From Lineus longissimus (taxonomy: Eukaryota > Nemertea > Pilidiophora > Heteronemertea > Lineidae), in NCBI RefSeq assembly GCF_910592395.1, contig NC_088309.1:24492599-24556598 (forward strand): a stretch of DNA of 64,000 nucleotides. Reading direction: 5' to 3'. Shown piece by piece: positions 47,989-60,250 of this stretch. The notes below the pieces were generated by a model. That model saw nothing but the letters and a program-made list of their open reading frames with translations, made no database searches and had not been told where the DNA came from. A program made the position numbers and the translations under genes. The first letter of the stretch is position 1. Each line of letters begins with the position of its first letter.

Positions 47989-49584
47989 ATGGACGGAACA
48001 GCTTCTATCATCGCGATAGTGGCTACCATCCTCGCGGCTCTGCACCAGATAGGCGCAAGACGTGTCTTGCTCCTCCCAGGTCCGACAAAGGGGCATATTA
48101 GTCGCCTGGCATCTATCGGAGAAGGTTTGGCAAAGCGTGGACACCAAGTAGTCGTAGCCCTACACAAGGATTTCAAATGCCCAGAAAGTGCTCGGAAACT
48201 GGGGGTGTCTGTCCTGTATTACGGTCATCATGGTAAAATGAATCACGGTGCTGACAGCAATCACATCTACCATAACCACTTCCTCACAGAAACTCTCCAT
48301 AACGAATTCCGCCAACTGGAGGGAGCGATTTGGGACAAGGCGTTTGAAGCGTGTACCTCGGTATTAAGTGATTTACCCCTATTCAAGAAATTCAAGGCTC
48401 TTAATCTCGATTTTGTCTTAGTAGACGGTCATTTCGCTTACAGGTGTTTGTACATTGTACCTCATAAACTCGGGGTCCCATACGGTAGTTTTACCGAGGC
48501 ACTGCCCACGGACCTAGTTTCAACCTTAATGACAATTCCGTCCTTTCATCCGCACCAAATGTCCATGGACTGCAGATCGCCTGATATGGACTTTCACGGA
48601 CGATTCAAAAATAGTGTGGAAATGATCTTGGGCGCGTTGTATATTTATTTCAAGACAGAAGATAATACTTACAGACAGTATTCACAGGACAAACCTTACG
48701 TTTCTCTCAGGGAATTGGCTGAAGGGACCCATCTGTGGATTCTCGACCTTGATCCCTTGCTGGACTTCGCATATCCCGCCATGCCTAATGTTGTTTACAG
48801 CGGTGGGATTAATTTGAAGGTACAGCCTTTGAGTCTGCCGCCCGATCTGGAAGAGTTTGCTAATAGTGCAGATGATGGTCTTATCGTCGTTACATTTGGA
48901 AGTGGACTCCAGAATGTCCCAAACCACCACGCCGACAAAATGGCGCAGGTTTTCGGGAAATTGACGCAAAAGGTTATTTGGCGCAATCAGGGAAAACCGA
49001 ACGTGAAACTACCAAAAAATGTGAAACTCATGGACATGATTCCTCTTGAAGGTCTATTGCATCACCAAAAAACTAAGCTTTTTATCAGCCACTGTGGTCC
49101 CGGAGGCCAAAACCAGGCAATCTTTCATGGTGTTCCGATGCTTGCGTTTCCGGTAACTGGTGAACAGCTATACAACGCAATGCGTTTAGAAATCAAAGGC
49201 ATCGGTATTAAGTTAGACTTCTTAAACTTCACGACTGGGGAGTTTGAGCGAAGTATTAGAGATATCATTGAGTACAATACGTCCTACTCTACAACTGCCA
49301 AATTTTATTCGCAAATGTTAAAAGATAGACCGTATGACGTCCATGATACTGTGATGTATTGGCTCGAACACGTGATGCAGTATGGCGGCGAACACCTGCG
49401 CAGTCAGACTGTTCAGCTCACTTGGTACCAGTTATTGCTCTTCGATGTTAGTTCTGTCCTTGCTGTGGCGGTGATTGTTATCTCAATCGCCACGTTTTTC
49501 TTGATCAGGATACTTTGTAGGTGTTGTTACCGGATGAAGGCATTGTTAGATCGTTTTGCGGATGAGAAAATAAAGATGGACTAA
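47989..49584 (+). CDS. UDP-glycosyltransferase (UGT, family 1), ER membrane
   Basis: This 531-aa enzyme of the GT-B fold would transfer a sugar from a UDP-sugar to small lipophilic acceptors in the ER lumen, a detoxification role in animals. Seen in order: an N-terminal hydrophobic signal (about 1-22); VLLLPGPTKGHISRL with the catalytic-type His36; DFVLVDG with Asp146 as candidate partner; GLIVVTFGSG (297-306); the sugar-nucleotide signature around FISHCGPGGQNQAIFHGVPM (365-384) ending in GEQ (391-393); a C-terminal membrane helix (about 483-508); and a short basic tail ending KIKMD, a KxKxx ER-retrieval form. The length equals the family norm. I start at 47989 because TTTCAG|GTGATGG is a good acceptor and the signal peptide begins there. 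The frame is open back to 47854, but that extension would bury the signal peptide. The coding region has no intron. The donor sugar cannot be deduced. Confidence 0.93.
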   Translation: MDGTASIIAIVATILAALHQIGARRVLLLPGPTKGHISRLASIGEGLAKRGHQVVVALHKDFKCPESARKLGVSVLYYGHHGKMNHGADSNHIYHNHFLTETLHNEFRQLEGAIWDKAFEACTSVLSDLPLFKKFKALNLDFVLVDGHFAYRCLYIVPHKLGVPYGSFTEALPTDLVSTLMTIPSFHPHQMSMDCRSPDMDFHGRFKNSVEMILGALYIYFKTEDNTYRQYSQDKPYVSLRELAEGTHLWILDLDPLLDFAYPAMPNVVYSGGINLKVQPLSLPPDLEEFANSADDGLIVVTFGSGLQNVPNHHADKMAQVFGKLTQKVIWRNQGKPNVKLPKNVKLMDMIPLEGLLHHQKTKLFISHCGPGGQNQAIFHGVPMLAFPVTGEQLYNAMRLEIKGIGIKLDFLNFTTGEFERSIRDIIEYNTSYSTTAKFYSQMLKDRPYDVHDTVMYWLEHVMQYGGEHLRSQTVQLTWYQLLLFDVSSVLAVAVIVISIATFFLIRILCRCCYRMKALLDRFADEKIKMD

Positions 49585-52500
49585 TACATATGTAATCAGA
49601 CGGGTTTCTTATTGTTCCGAATTGTTCTCAACAGAATGTGTCCCGGCGTTCTGGTTGTGACTTTGTCCTTGTGACATGACCATCGGAATTATACACACCA
49701 CGGATTCTCTGTTATAGTTTACAGCAAAGATAGAACTGTTCGCTCAGAGTTCGACAAAAGGGGAAGGGTGTACAGGCATGACGCTGCAGGGTTCGCATTC
49801 CCACCGAAGCCACGTGGAAAGCCTCAGCAAACCTCACTGCTAATTGCCGCTCGCAAATTGCAAACCGATTCCGCATGAAATAAGGACGACGAAGGACTGT
49901 TTCTTTCGAAGACCTCAATTTGAATTCCATTCTATCCATTAGATGGCGTCGATGATGGTCATGCTTTAAATTCAACAAAATTCAGAGTAATCTTAGTAAT
50001 TATAGAAAATGAATACAATGTGCTATCGTTATTGTCCTCTGGGTTGATAATCATAGGTTAAAGCTAAGTGTTCAATTCCCAAAAACAAGGAAAGGTTGGT
50101 AGTGTATACTATGATATGTCAATTAATGACGTCGGTGATAATTATGTAACTTGATAAATTTGGATAATATTGCATAACGGGTTAAACCCGCTTCTTAAAA
50201 TTTATCAAAAGCTTTTGACGTCTGATGATCGACCTATTCACGGAATGGAGAACATCTATCTTACGAGAAAATCCTCCTATTTATCATACCCCATCAGTGA
50301 TATCAAATTAATCAAAGATTCTTCGCCGTAATGTTATGATAAAGACAAAATGCAATTGTTTTATGAATGCAAAATTTGTATGTAATATCGTCCCATATTA
50401 TTATCCCTCACATGTTTGCGAATGTGATTGATTGTTGGACGAAGTTTGAAGTGAGACACTCTGTATGTGTTTTCGTGTCAATCAATGAATCAAGACTTAA
50501 GTGTCTGAACGGTATCTTTCGATTGATATACCATCAAGTTCATTAAGAAGACTTGACTGAGTTAATTTTAGATGATAACGCTTACTTATTCTGTTTCGGA
50601 TAGGTCAAGGTCAAAATCATCAGACAATAGGGTAGACTTTGATAGCCCATTTGCTCTGTATTAACTCTCTGATGTTCTTCTTGCTCTTTGAAAGGCCTGG
50701 CTATGATCTTATAGCGCATTGCATTTACTTGGGTCTCATATGCATCCGAGCGCTGATACAGCAGTAGACGAAACAGGAAAAACACTAAAAAACACGCGGT
50801 GTTTTGTAAATTGTTTAATTTTAATGGAAAATAAACTTCGGTAGAAAAGAAGCATACATGTAGATGATGAAATAATATTTACACAATCATATTTACGTAA
50901 TAAAATGCATATCTGTGTACATGTTTATTTATCAACAGCCTACAGCGGTGTATTTGTCTGTTTTCGAATAGGGTATCGCATATGCCAAAGAATCTCTCAG
51001 AGAGTGACCAAAAGATACAGCATGCAGGAGATGATTCCGGTTTGCATAACTTGGCAGCGGCAACATGTCTTACTATTTGTAGTTTGTCATTCTCAAGGTT
51101 TAGTATAGCTCTATTGCATTGCTCTCTTAGGTAATGCACAACGCCATATACATGAATATCGATATGCTAAACGTGTCAGTTTAGCTACCATCCTTCAGTA
51201 AAACCATCGATCTTCATGGTGTATATTTATAGACAAGGTCACCTTCAGACTACTGGCGATCGCACGCGACTGACCCGTGATGGGCGTCAATCAATTACTT
51301 TTGGTTGATAACGATAGTAACTACGTGTCATCTGGCTGAGAAGAACTGGCAAAACAAGTGATCAGTTTTCCCACAATAATCGGTTAAAGAAGTAAATAAA
51401 TTTAATGACATGTCCCGAGAATATTAACTTTGTAGCAAAACTGCACCAACATGATGTCAAACGTAACAATTTTGTACCGCTTGACCCTTGATACCAGCAT
51501 TCACGTGCATGTACATTTAGTTGCACTACGTATAAATTATAGGTGATATACAAATGTCCATCCAGTCTGAACTATCACTTTTCAAAGGGCACATTGTATG
51601 TTTATCAACTTCAATATAGTTTGTACACCGCCGTAGTGTAGAGATTCGAAACAGTGATTCTAAAGATTTTGAATGATTTTAGAGGGAAATCCACCATCGG
51701 GATTTCGTCTGCATTGCAACACGTTTGCGTGGTCCTTTATAGCTGGCCACCACGTGTCTAGTTGACCGACAAGCGACTGGACTCGTAGGGGTGCCGCTAA
51801 CAAGATACATCCCGTCACTGCAGACCATGGCCAGACGTTAGCGGAACCGACTGGATCGCAACTTCAACGTTAAACCATTACATAATTTCAATCACGGTGG
51901 ATTCCCCGCTATGGTTTCTGAATTTACTATTGGTGATAGACTACATGTATTTCAACAATATTCTGATAGGTTTTTTTCACACACAATGATGTAATTGGTA
52001 CGAAAACGGGTAGTACGTACATGTACATGTAGCAGCTATACCGGATATGTAACAAATGAATCGTTATCGCCAAGAAAATTCAGAAACCAACAACTTCACA
52101 ATAAATAACATGAAAACAAAAGTTTTGTTTTTTAAATCGAATGACTTCGCAAAATTTGCATTGATATTTGCTTGCTTGCATCAGCGGGGCTCCGCATCGC
52201 TTACGAATTACGATGTACGAAAACAATTTAGTTGTATTCGACGAATTCGTTGTATTTGTGTATGAAATCTGTTCCACAAAAGAATTCGTTATTTGCAATC
52301 GTACATGTAGATCATGAAAGATGCGGAGTTTCACTGTTATGTTATACCCATCACGAAGAACCGTTGTCGAATTTGCCGTGAACAAGTAAATTGGAATTAT
52401 GAAATCACATAGACCCTCTGTCGAACAGAGGGCCCGAAAACAGAAATAAAATTAGCTCAAGGTTTCAAGATTATCTCGGAATGATTCGTCAATCCCAAAT

Positions 52501-53830
52501 ACTTAATAATATTCAGCTCCCAAGTATTTTTTTCATCAGTATAGATTTCGAGTTTAATTTCATTTTCCTTCTGTTCGCAGCAATCGACCCCAGCCCAACT
52601 TACACTACAGGTGATGAGATCCTAAAGCTACACTTTATTTACAATCATCAGTTTTACTGATACTTTAGTACAAACATATTTTTCCCAGATTATCTGGACA
52701 GTTAATTCTGTGCTCAATATTATTTTATTTTGCCGCATTTGGTCATAACATGATTACCAAAACAATATGAATGGACATACTAGTATACTATAAACCGATG
52801 TATAAAGAACTTCAAAACAAACGGTTCGCGACGAACATCATAATTTACTTAAGGACAAGTTCATTGTTTTCAAACATTCATTAACCTTTTTTTCGAGCAG
52901 AAGTACTGTTCCTCTTCTGATTAATTTTACAGATAACAAATAACTATTTTAGCACAAGAGATATTTACTTAAAAGTTAGCTTCAGAAAGCGATAGAGTTC
53001 AGGACAAATATTAAGACCATTATTCTTGTCATATGATTGTGACAGACAATAATATTGATTGACATTATGACAAGATAGTGTCGGTTTCGGGCCAAAAATA
53101 TCATGACTTGGCAAACGAGAGTCTATGATAAGATTCCTAACACTAATGCCACCGGTTATCTAAAGGTCAAATATTAAACGTTAAGTATACATTACCGTAG
53201 TATAATATTCAAGTATCGCGCATTTTATGCGACTTGTGACATTAACTTCAACCACTACTGCAGTTGTGATATATAATATGCTTATCCTGAATGACAAAGA
53301 TTTCTTCAGCCCTCCCGACACCAAAACTACGATTAACCCTCTACAGCTCACCTTAACCCAACTATAAGCCACAGTGTACCGCGCTAGCGGATAATTCTAC
53401 CATAGCTTAAGCTCACATCAAAACTATTTGCATTGATACGCGTGCTACATTATTGCTGCCATGCGAGATACAAATACTAGTACATCATATATAGTAAATA
53501 GTGTAAAATTGCATTGATATGTTGTGACTCGTGTCTTTTAAACAATGGTCTCCGATTCCAAGTTTGCAATATATTTATCTCGATTAAGAAAGTATGAACC
53601 AAGACATGCTCGTTGCGGAATCTTTGTTTTAAAATTTACGTGACTGCTTGCTTAAATCGGAATAAAGCAAGCCACCTTAAGTGAAACGTTCATTGCATTG
53701 ACTGTGCTTCTTGAGCAACAGAGTCAGTCTACTGGCCGGCGGAAAGTGACTCTTGATTCCCCATCACATGGGAAAGTTCCGCAGTCCTCAAAGCCGCGCC
53801 AAAGAGAGTTCCAGATTACCAAATCATTCT
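49585..53830. other. Intergenic stretch
   Basis: No supported gene. Minor structures are a palindrome CGGGTTAAACCCG near 50178 and a perfect 8-bp hairpin (CCCTCTGT/ACAGAGGG) near 52413-52431. TACATGTACATGTA motifs are scattered. The first few hundred bases would be the UGT 3' UTR; no clear AATAAA was found close to the stop. Confidence 0.4.
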
Positions 53831-55968
53831 CTAATAATCGTAGCGGACCCGCTCTTCTTCGATTTCTTGTTCACGTCGTCGGTCCGACCTAAACTTCCTT
53901 TCCCAGTAGCTGGCGGGCAACTTGGGGCAGTAGTTGGTCGAGCACATCAGACCATGGTGGCTGCAGTAGCATATATGGCACCCATCGGTGAATTTGTGAC
54001 CTGGAACGACAAGAAGGAAGATGCATGAGTACAAGTGTCTTTATGACAACATATTTGCAAGTGACCCGCGGCAAGAAAGGGCGACGCCCAAGGCATGTCA
54101 AACGGAGGACGGTAGTATGGGCGGGATGAATTTTTTTTAGTGCAGGGCCTATGTTTGGACAGCATCTGAAAATGTTTCACTAACAGAAAGGGCGGCGAAG
54201 AGATGCTTACACATACATACGTGTACTATAACTTGTTACAACATTCTGACTGTACAAGGTGGTTTGAACCGGTTTGAACTAACTCGCGCGACATTCAAGA
54301 GTAAATTACTTTTAGTTTGGTTTTTTCAACGCTTATTCCCATTGATTGCATCGCACTGAGATGATCATTCGATAAAGGTGTTGGATACGATCAGGTCTCA
54401 TGATGCTTCGAATAACTTCGTTCACATTTTAGGTCACGTTTTCGAAGCAAAGTTTAAGTGCATAAAACAATAAAACAATAAAACAATAGAAAGTATAACC
54501 CAAATTCAATAAGAGCAGCAGATAAAGAGTTCAGAGCAAATTTATCAATCATTTTATTGGCCTTAATACAATTATTAATATTATATGTTATGTAAACTCA
54601 GTAAGTGTGTCTGACCCATTCCCGGGCCCATCTCGCCTGACAAGGTTTGATGGGACAATAGGGCGAACTTAAGTTTGAACGAGGTCGTTCGCAAACCATC
54701 AATAATCTGCCTTAATGGGGCATTGCCACGGCCGGCCGCCTCCCGGCCTGTCAAGCGACTGAATACAATTGTGGCAATGCCTTTCTCAACAAGAGCAAGA
54801 GAGTTACAAAACTTCCTAAAAACCATGGCAGAAACGATAAATACAGAACCAATTTGATGACTCTGAAATGCAATTACACCAATTGTCGCACTGCTCTTTC
54901 CGTAGGCGTTCGGTTATCGTGTAATCATTTATAAAACGGCTCTGCGGGTGTGCCATGCGTCAGCCATGTCAGTCAGCGCGTATTCGTTGTCAAAACGATT
55001 TAGCGCCGTCATTATAGTAACGTTGTTGTTGTTGTTTAGCATTGTAAAGTGGAGAATACAACTTCTACAAAGAACTTCAAGTGGCGCTTAGACAGTATTT
55101 AGGGATAACTTGTTGCATGCCAATTTTGAATTTTGTTTTTGAAGCGTGTTGAAAGCAAATATAATGGAACTGTGTGTGAACTAAACTGTAGAGTCAACGA
55201 CTTAAGTTCTAATGTTGTCACTCATGCGTTGGTGTGTCCTAGGAAATGGCCACTAAGTGATCAACTGGTGCCTCTTGTTTTCTTATTATTCTTCCTTCTC
55301 GGTCATGTACAGTATCAGACAAGATCAACTTCTTGACTTTGAGTTCCAGTGGTAAATGGAATGAAAAAGCGCTCCAATTCTACTAAGAAACATTAAAGAA
55401 ATAACATATTCAACTTACCAGCCAAGCCGTGTTCTCTGCAAAGCAAGTTCGTCAACTTGATGGCTTTGACATCAATGACTTCATGGGTGACTTCTCCCGA
55501 TGAGCTAGAGGTCTCGTAGCTGACGCCCAAATCGCAGTTCTTCACCGTGCAGAACTCCATCCCTCCTTCGCTGCAATGACACCTATTGCATCCATCCCTG
55601 TACGTCTCGCCTGGGACTCGGCCACCTGGACACATCAGGGTTGATGCTTCCTCGAGTTGACTCCTCAGGTCGCGTTTCTGGATGGGTGACCTGCAGGCCC
55701 GTCGTGCGCACACTGGTTCGACGCCGCGTCTCAAGGGGCATCCACACGTATTACAGCCTTCGTACCATATCTCCCCGGCGTTGTCACTATTGCATGTTGG
55801 CTGCACCTGTCCGCGGGTGTCAATGTTATGATTGTGGATTGGGTTGGGTAAGGCACGGCGACTTCTCATACTTCTTGCCTTTCCCTCCAGCAGCCGTTTC
55901 AAGTCCATTGCTTGACAATACCCGAAGACGACCAGGACCATTGCGATCAAATACAGCTTTCCGGACAT
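53831..55968 (-). CDS. Secreted protein with three pacifastin-type cysteine domains
   Basis: Two exons, 55419-55968 and 53831-54000, join at GCTG|GTAAGT ... TTCCAG|GTCACA (phase 1) and encode 239 aa. Residues 1-20 form a signal peptide. Three six-cysteine units follow the pacifastin pattern C-x(12-13)-C-x-x-C-x-C-x(n)-C-x4-C: C59/72/75/77/87/92, C113/127/130/132/140/145, and C177/191/194/196/203/208. Units 1 and 2 have the typical CN after the second cysteine; unit 3 has CH. The intron cuts unit 3 between its first and second cysteines, and its reconstitution strongly supports the splice. Known pacifastin domains inhibit serine proteases, and that is the inferred activity, acting outside the cell. 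A short von Willebrand C-like module is the main alternative. Dibasic and RSRR-type sites between units (35-38, 98-99) could allow processing into single domains. The C-terminal tail is highly charged. Confidence 0.85.
54466..54492. repeat. (AAAACAAT)-type minisatellite
   Basis: Three copies of ATAAAACA lie in the intron of the pacifastin-like gene. Confidence 0.8.
54600..54815 (-). other. Coding-like segment in the pacifastin-gene intron, unidentified
   Basis: On the minus strand the frame reads without stops for 80 codons with protein-like composition (KFCNSLALVEKGIATIVFSR at the start). It is preceded by TTTTTAG, but no clear donor follows. It lies inside the pacifastin-gene intron. It also holds an 11-bp inverted repeat (GGCATTGCCAC/GTGGCAATGCC at 54719-54729 and 54771-54781). 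It could be a stray exon, a pseudogene or a mobile-element fragment. Confidence 0.25.
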
Positions 55969-57184
55969 CGTGAATATTTTCTGCTCTCGAGATGGATAAG
56001 AATGAAATGAAGTTTCCTCCTAAATCAGGAACAGGTGATTAGTCGGTGAAAATCGGAGTCTTGTCAAAAAGTTGAAAAATCGGACAAGTTAGAAACTGGC
56101 TCTGTCAGTGTTGACACTCCTGTGTTTACAATTTCGCGTGTTTACTAAATCTCGTTTGTTGATATTCTGAGGCTCATTCATTCATTCACGAGTTAAATAC
56201 CTGACGTCTGCCTTACCGCGCAAAATAGTGACACCCCATTGGTTGATATTGTTGTGGATCACTTGACTACCAGAAAGGGGATTTGCTGTATGTCCCCCTC
56301 CTTGTGTAGGAATACTAACTTGGTCGAAAGAGCGACAAACACTTGCAAAACTCATGAGATTTCTCATAAAGTTATAAAGAATGATCTTTAAAACAATTAT
56401 GTTTGCCATTTATTGTTTCCCCAAATACGAATCCCTCTGCCAGACACCCCTACACAACGATATAGTTGAATTTCGTTGACTCGTTTTGACCAATCAAAAC
56501 TTACAGCGTAAATGGGTCAATTCTATTTACATACGCAGTCATGTGCTTTTCCGGCTAAGTTCATTCATGGAAAGAAAAAGCCTCTCAACAATATTCTTGA
56601 AACATTGCCAAAACTCAACACAGAACGCGCGTGACACAATCAAATAGTTTTTATAGTTTTTTTACGTCAGATATTTTACAATTTTTAAAAGAACGATTGA
56701 TTGACTTTTTCCTTTCCGTCACTCAATAGGTCAAAGTTCAGTTTCTAAATCTTCCTCGTCAATCTTGTAAATCAATGCATTAAAATAGATGGACTATGAA
56801 CAGCAGCTCAACAAGGAATTCTCACCGGATTGATCCGTTCAGGGTGTGTCTGTTCCCTACACCAAAATTCATAAACAAAATGCTGAATCACGATGAACAT
56901 AAAAGAAGCAATACAATGTATGACGAAAATTATGAAAATGTCCCAAACGTTTTCTTCAAGGGTCAGAATCATAACTTTACAGTGAATTAACCTTCTATAA
57001 TTTTCAAGCTTTGAAGCCCTACAATGTAGCTCGCACAGTTAACACAGATAGCAAGGGATCGTCAGAAAATAATTCTAACCGCCCTGAATTTGGACTGAGT
57101 CATTTGAGTGCAGGGCGGCCATCAAGCATCCTTCATCAGTCATCCCAAGAATGCGCGATATCATTGAAACGCGCGCCAAACACA
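55969..57184. other. Upstream flank of the pacifastin-like gene
   Basis: No further gene is supported. The proximal part should carry the promoter of the minus-strand gene. Short open frames near 56.2 and 56.8 kb have no motif. Confidence 0.35.
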
Positions 57185-57350
57185 CCAGGGCCCAGTTGAT
57201 CAAAAGCACAAAAGACACGTTATCCTTAACGGTTACGTTAAGTATCCTAATGGACGTTATCTCTTTCAGTTATCGCATTAGAATTTTCATGTTAATTAAG
57301 ACTTAACGGCGCCGTTAAAGCTAACGTGATTTTGAACAACCCAGCCCAGG
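57185..57350. mobile_element. Foldback (MITE-like) element with GGGCCCAGTTGATCAAAA ends
   Basis: The left arm (about 57185-57243) starts CAGGGCCCAGTTGATCAAAA and contains TTAACGGTTACGTTAAG. The right arm (about 57297-57350), reverse-complemented, starts CTGGGCTGGGTTGTTCAAAA and contains TTAACGGCGCCGTTAAG. The arms pair imperfectly over more than 50 bp around a ~50-bp centre, with no coding capacity. Such ends resemble those of Harbinger/ISL2EU-type DNA transposons of invertebrates; that link is from memory. Confidence 0.6.
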
Positions 57351-59459
57351 CCTGCTAGGTTTTTGCTTGAATGTACATATACATGTACGTACGCACCCAA
57401 GAAAACGCAACTTGAACGATTTCTTTTACAGTCGTCCATGCACTATAGCTCATGTTTTTTTATGACTTACAATTGGTACACAAAGCAGTCTTCATGAAGG
57501 GTTCTGCCAATGTTTTGACTGGAAGTTAATGAGGCATAAAATGTAACCGTGCAGTGAATATCACACACGATCCAGACGTCACTAACGATGTATTTTAGAT
57601 ATCAGTTCTGGCAGAGATCGACCAATGATCTGCATGGTGGAGGGTGTATTACTGTTAGTGGAATTCGCAGGCCAGGGACATTTAATTGTCAGTGATTTCG
57701 AAAACAATGCATATCTGTTTTTATCAGTTCGTCCATACACAAGTAGTTCTAAAACAAGTACATCTTTCAAAAGTATTCATCGCATGCTGACCACAGTTGT
57801 GATGTTGCGATGTTGTGATGTCCCAGAATTTCTAAAATTCCGGTTAGATTTATAGCCAATGTACGCAGTGTTTTGCGGTCATGACCTTCGTCGAAATAGT
57901 TTCCCTTACAAATGAGATTCCATTCTTGCCATGCATACCACTATACCGTCATGATTTATAAATGTTATATACTTTATTACAGGTAAATAAAGAAGAACGC
58001 CTTTATTACATCAGTTCACGAGTGTGGTTGTTTTCGTGGTGAAAACTTTAAAACATCACTTGGAGAAATACTGGGAGCCAAGTTGTTGTTCTGATTACAG
58101 TTTGCCGCTATCTGGCCCTCAAAAAATAAATGTTGATTGTTCACCGCCGAGGGCTTCGAGACACAACACATAGGTAATATTTACGTAACAAGTTAACCAG
58201 CCAATCATACGCTAGATTATTTATCTTGCCAAATATTGCCATGATTTAGTAGGAACATGCTAATCTAGCGTCGACACGGAAGGTGTTGAGTTCATTCAAG
58301 TCGTTGCTTCGCTCAATATAATGTACCTTATTCACGTCTGCGTTCGAATTCACTGGTATCGTAAAGCCTTTTGATAGCTATAAGCTATTCAGTCGTAAAT
58401 ATAGGATTCCTTCGTCATTGGCCCTATATGAGGCACACCTCCAAATCTAGGGGCACGACCTTATATTTCAATGTTTGTATGACAGCGATATTTCCCACGC
58501 TTATCCAATCAATGATTGAAGATTCTCGCTTTGAAAAAGTTTATAACTTTTATGGAGCTGGCTTTTACCCAACGAAAATACGACCAACACTGCATACGCA
58601 AATTATCAAATTGGAATATTGCTATCATTACCAGAGGGTAGATTTATGGGTTGTACAGTAAAAATCATTCAAAAACAGATCTTACAATAAGATTAGCAGA
58701 TTAGCAAATGATGGGATGGCGGTCGAAACGGCAGCCTCAGCCAAGGGTGTATTTTGAGGCCATCATTGTTTACTACGTTCATCAAACCCGGAGTACTGAA
58801 AGCCCCATGCTGATATGGACCCCGTAGCATTTGAAGGGAGAATTGGTTTCAGCAGCATTATGTTTATTTGCTTATGACCTCGTGATTTTATCTTTAGAGT
58901 GCGAATGGTTCACAACGGGTTTTAGATAAATTTTCACCTTGATATTGCAAGCGATGGCGGTTGGTTGTTACTATAACAAAAACAAAGGGTTTGTCTCAAT
59001 CACCGATTGAGCACAACTGGGCCCAGGCAACTCGACAAATCTACATTCGTTTGATGACCAATTTTTAGTTACTGGTCAGGTGGTGTTTTTTGGTGATAAA
59101 GTGTTAGATGTATCAGTCAAGATAACAATCGATATTGCTTTAACTCATCATCAAAATTACCCTGAACGAGAAGACCAAAAATATTGTAAACGTTCTCTTC
59201 AGTTATATTCACCTAAAATTTAATTGTATTTCATGTTTCAACTGCATGAAATAATCTGAGGAGCAGTTGTTCGAGAACTGTCCGTCGCAAAAGTTGGTTC
59301 GAAAAGTTTATGGTAAAATCTTTAAAAATGTCCTTTTACCAGTTTAATCACTAACAAAATTCTCCCACGGCGATGCAAGTATTTTCTTTCAGGCCTTTTT
59401 TCGCCTAAGAAATAATAGTGAAATAGGGTAAACAGTAAACGAACTCATTGACATTTAGA
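57351..59459. other. Intergenic stretch
   Basis: No supported gene. A single ACAACTGGGCCCAGG at about 59014-59028 resembles the end of the 57.2-kb element, but no partner arm was found. Confidence 0.4.
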
Positions 59460-59552
59460 TTATGCTTGTTCAAACTGAGAGTCATTGGATATCGATAGTC
59501 CTCTTTCAAACTTTTCAAATTCCGTTTTGCTGATGCAACCTTCATTCCCACT
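59460..59552 (-). CDS. Probable terminal exon of an EF-hand protein (partial gene)
   Basis: After a good acceptor (TTTTCTTCAG) the minus strand reads SGNEGCISKTEFEKFERG and stops after 30 codons. The GCISKTEF block fits positions 6-13 of an EF-hand calcium-binding loop followed by its exit helix. The first loop residue would be in the preceding exon. That exon was not found, so this is a partial gene. The style recalls sarcoplasmic calcium-binding proteins, but the match is short. Confidence 0.4.
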   Translation of the reverse strand, partial: SGNEGCISKTEFEKFERGLSISNDSQFEQA

Positions 59553-60250
59553 CTGAAGAAAATGAATAAGAAAGGCATTTAATTTATATCATGTTCCTCT
59601 CACGTGATTGGTCTCTGCACTAACCACCGCTTTCTTGTTTTTTCTCACGATGTATATGATTTTATGCCTCATTCTAAAATTTAGAGAAACTCCATAGGGG
59701 TAAAGAGGTATTCTGTTGTTGCCGACAGAGATATTTATTTTGAACATCTGAATATGGTGTAAATACCAGCTGAAGTAACATAAATTCAAAACTATTAACA
59801 AAAATTGAATTTTTGAGTAGTTGCTTAATGCTTCCTGGCCCACATTTCTTCGCTGCGTTCGGCAAGATGGCTTGAACATGGATCATGAAAAAAATGGATG
59901 TAGCCTAGTTTCTGCAAGAGGGTTTTTCATTTCTCAGTAAAAAATGTACTGGGTGCATAATTTATTTTGTGTCAACCGAAAAATGCGCAAAGGTCTTTCA
60001 AAAACTCGCAAACCTTAATTTCTAAGAGTAGAAGCTTTTCATTCACAATCCAGTACGCATGGTTTTTCTAAAATAAAAAGTTTTAACCTTTGTATAATTG
60101 GAAAGAGGCAGACGTTCATTTATCGAGACTCAAGACAAAGTCCCTTATCAACGTTCTCAGGTCAGGTTATGATAATAAAACTTGTTTCTCGAGAATACGG
60201 CATTCATTCTTTAAAAAAAGTTTTCTCTGGGGTGTGTGTTGTTGGGCACG

